Source of the DNA: CAZMVY01 sp964617875
Lineage (GTDB): Bacteria; Planctomycetota; Phycisphaerae; UBA1845; PWPN01
Direction of reading: 5' to 3'
NCBI GenBank assembly: GCA_964617875.1
Contig: CAZUAI010000006.1
Span: forward strand, 42,877-106,876
DNA: 64,000 bases
Each line of letters starts with the position of its first letter. Position 1 is the stretch's first letter. Made by a program: the position numbers and the translations under genes. Of the stretch, positions 62,759 to 64,000 are shown one piece after another. Under the pieces are notes generated by a model. It did no database searches. It saw only the letters and a program-made list of their open reading frames with translations, and was not told the DNA's origin.

Positions 62759-63323
62759 AAGAGCCTCCGTCGGCGGCGCGTTCGGCGCCCAGTCGCTCGC
62801 GGAGCTTCTCGATCGCGTAGCGATACCGGCTCGCCGCCGTGTTGATGGAGACGCCCAGCCAATCGGCGATCTCCTGAAACGTCCTGTCTTCGTAAACCTT
62901 CAAGTGAACCACCTCGCGTTGCTCCGCGGGCAGCGCCCGCAGGGCCGCTTCAAGCCGCCGGCGCTCGTCGTCGTCGATCCCGCCGGGGGTCGTCGCCTCC
63001 AGCATCGCGGCCGCAGAGGCCGCCTCGATCGGCTCCGGCCGTCGCCGCCGCTGGTCCAGTAGTCGCCAGCACTCGTTCCGTACGGCCGTTCGCAGGTACT
63101 CGCGGCACGACTCGATCGCGAGCACGCGCCGCCCCATGCCCGCCAGTTTCACGAAGGCCTGCTGAACCGCATCCTCGGCCGCGGTCGGGTCCGCCAGGAC
63201 CATCAGGGCGTAGCGGTACAGGTCGTTCGCGCAGGCGTCGTAGGCCGCCGCAAGAAACGCGCGAGGATCGCGGGCCCGCAGGCTCGGCGACAGTCCCCCG
63301 GCCTGTACGTGCCCGTCGCTCAT
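62748..63323 (-). CDS. ECF sigma factor (RpoE-like)
   Basis: A 191-residue sigma-70 family factor, start ATG 63323 with AGGAAGG close upstream. Region 2 includes YRYALMVLADPTAAEDAVQQAFVKL; region 4 has LPAEQREVVHLKVYEDRTFQEIADWLGVSINTAASRYRYAI (HTH). There is no extra C-terminal extension. It heads a three-gene operon and probably transcribes itself. The upstream bases contain GTGTCAGG, also found in the nearby repeats. Confidence 0.93.
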   Translation of the reverse strand: MSDGHVQAGGLSPSLRARDPRAFLAAAYDACANDLYRYALMVLADPTAAEDAVQQAFVKLAGMGRRVLAIESCREYLRTAVRNECWRLLDQRRRRPEPIEAASAAAMLEATTPGGIDDDERRRLEAALRALPAEQREVVHLKVYEDRTFQEIADWLGVSINTAASRYRYAIEKLRERLGAERAADGGSYGI

Positions 63324-63568
63324 GCCTTCCTGACTATAGACCTGACACATGGCCCGTTTTGTCTACGCCGCCGTTGTTGATGACGCGGCATGGCCGGCGG
63401 GCAAGAACGGCTCGGCGGATGCCCCGCCGTCGTCGCGTGCCGTGTCCCTCGCCTGCGCTTCGGGCTCAATGGGTGCCTTGTCGGCCATGCACACATTGTC
63501 CGGGCGCCGGCCGCAACCCCGCAACCAGTCCGGCGGGCACGGCGCGGGTGTCCGGGGGTACGGCGCGG

Positions 63569-64000
63569 GTGTCAGGAACCTTCGGCGGCGTCGGCGGCCG
63601 ATCCGTCGGTACCGCGTTGGCAGCGAAGGCTCCGCGGGATCGGGGCGCGGTTCCTGACACCCTTGCTGCCGGCGTGGCGTGCGAACGAAGTGTCAGGAAC
63701 CCGCGGCGGCGTCGGCGGCCGATCCGTCGGTACCGCGTTGGCAGCGAAGGCTCCGCGGGATCGGGGCGCGGTTCCTGACACCCTTGCTGCCGGCGTTGCG
63801 TGCGAACGAAGTGTCAGGAACCCTCGGCGGCGTCGGCGGCCGATCGGTCGGTACCGCGTTGACAGCGAAGGCCCCGCGGGATCGGGGCGCGGTTCCTGAC
63901 ACCCTTGCTGCCGGCGTGGCGTGCGACCGAAGTGTCAGGAACCCTCGGCGGCGTCGGCGGCCGATCCGTCGGTACCGCGTTGGCAGCGAAGGCTCCGTGG
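63569..64000. repeat. 121-bp tandem repeat array, runs off the window
   Basis: Units start at 63569, 63690, 63811 and 63932 (period exactly 121), over 95% identical by eye, the last cut by the window end. Each unit begins GTGTCAGGAACC and contains the reverse complement GGTTCCTGACAC about 65 nt later. The period is not a multiple of 3, so coding is unlikely. Bases 63351..63568 hold no clear gene. Confidence 0.9.

Noticed and set aside
63569..64000. Repeat array as a CRISPR array
   Set aside because: The whole 121-bp unit repeats, with no unique spacers and no cas genes.

Overview
The window is a GC-rich bacterial chromosome segment, densely packed, with many ATGA stop/start overlaps and no tRNA, rRNA, phage or insertion sequence that I can see. 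The organism is not identifiable with certainty. URO-D/MtaA-type proteins, ECF sigma factors with small membrane partners, and a C-terminal 'YSVGENGTDDGG' tail (60996..62375) suggest a Planctomycetota-like bacterium; this is inference. Where a promoter can be read, the -35 box is often TTGCNN.

Region 1 (1..22874) looks like a fluoride-response island. Four RNA elements match the fluoride riboswitch (crcB motif): 10598..10542 (-), 13578..13656 (+), 20138..20088 (-) and 22839..22789 (-). Each has a promoter of the same layout: TTGCNN, 17 bp, TANNAT, then exactly 6 nt to the first G of GGCGATGG. They head four transcription units. One is CrcB fluoride channel, cation/proton antiporter, UspA and DUF190. 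One is metallophosphatase, zinc-ribbon/HEAT protein, enolase (a classic fluoride target), MOT1-type transporter, MFS transporter, TolC-like protein, small lipoprotein, RND pump and membrane fusion protein, running off the left edge. One is a TPR protein with two dynamin-like GTPases. The last is a third dynamin-like GTPase. An MgtA-type P-type ATPase sits between them. Coupling dynamin-like membrane-remodelling GTPases to a fluoride sensor is the most novel idea here.

Region 2 (22.9..30.4 kb) is a two-component system (OmpR-type regulator and HAMP histidine kinase) followed by a MacA adaptor, split MacB ATPase and permease, and a NodT/TolC lipoprotein. The regulator and adaptor genes share a CCTTAAGGTTCGC box at equivalent positions.

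Region 3 (30.5..37.7 kb) is a LysR regulator, gltB and gltD (glutamate synthase), all on the minus strand. Region 4 (38..46 kb, plus strand) holds a coiled-coil protein with a NicO-type metal exporter, a 61-residue zinc-ribbon protein, trpE (possibly leaderless), a PsiE-like membrane protein and a tandem UspA protein.

Region 5 (46.3..54.1 kb, minus strand) carries a URO-D/MtaA-like protein, a secreted lipase-like lipoprotein, a degenerate metallophosphoesterase, an ArnT-like glycosyltransferase and an alpha/beta hydrolase. Region 6 (54.5..64 kb) has an NfeD-like/flotillin pair, a CDP-alcohol phosphatidyltransferase, a second TolC paralogue, a CXXCH cytochrome, a second copy of the small 'DFARQ' lipoprotein, an ECF sigma operon, and a 121-bp tandem repeat array that runs off the right edge.
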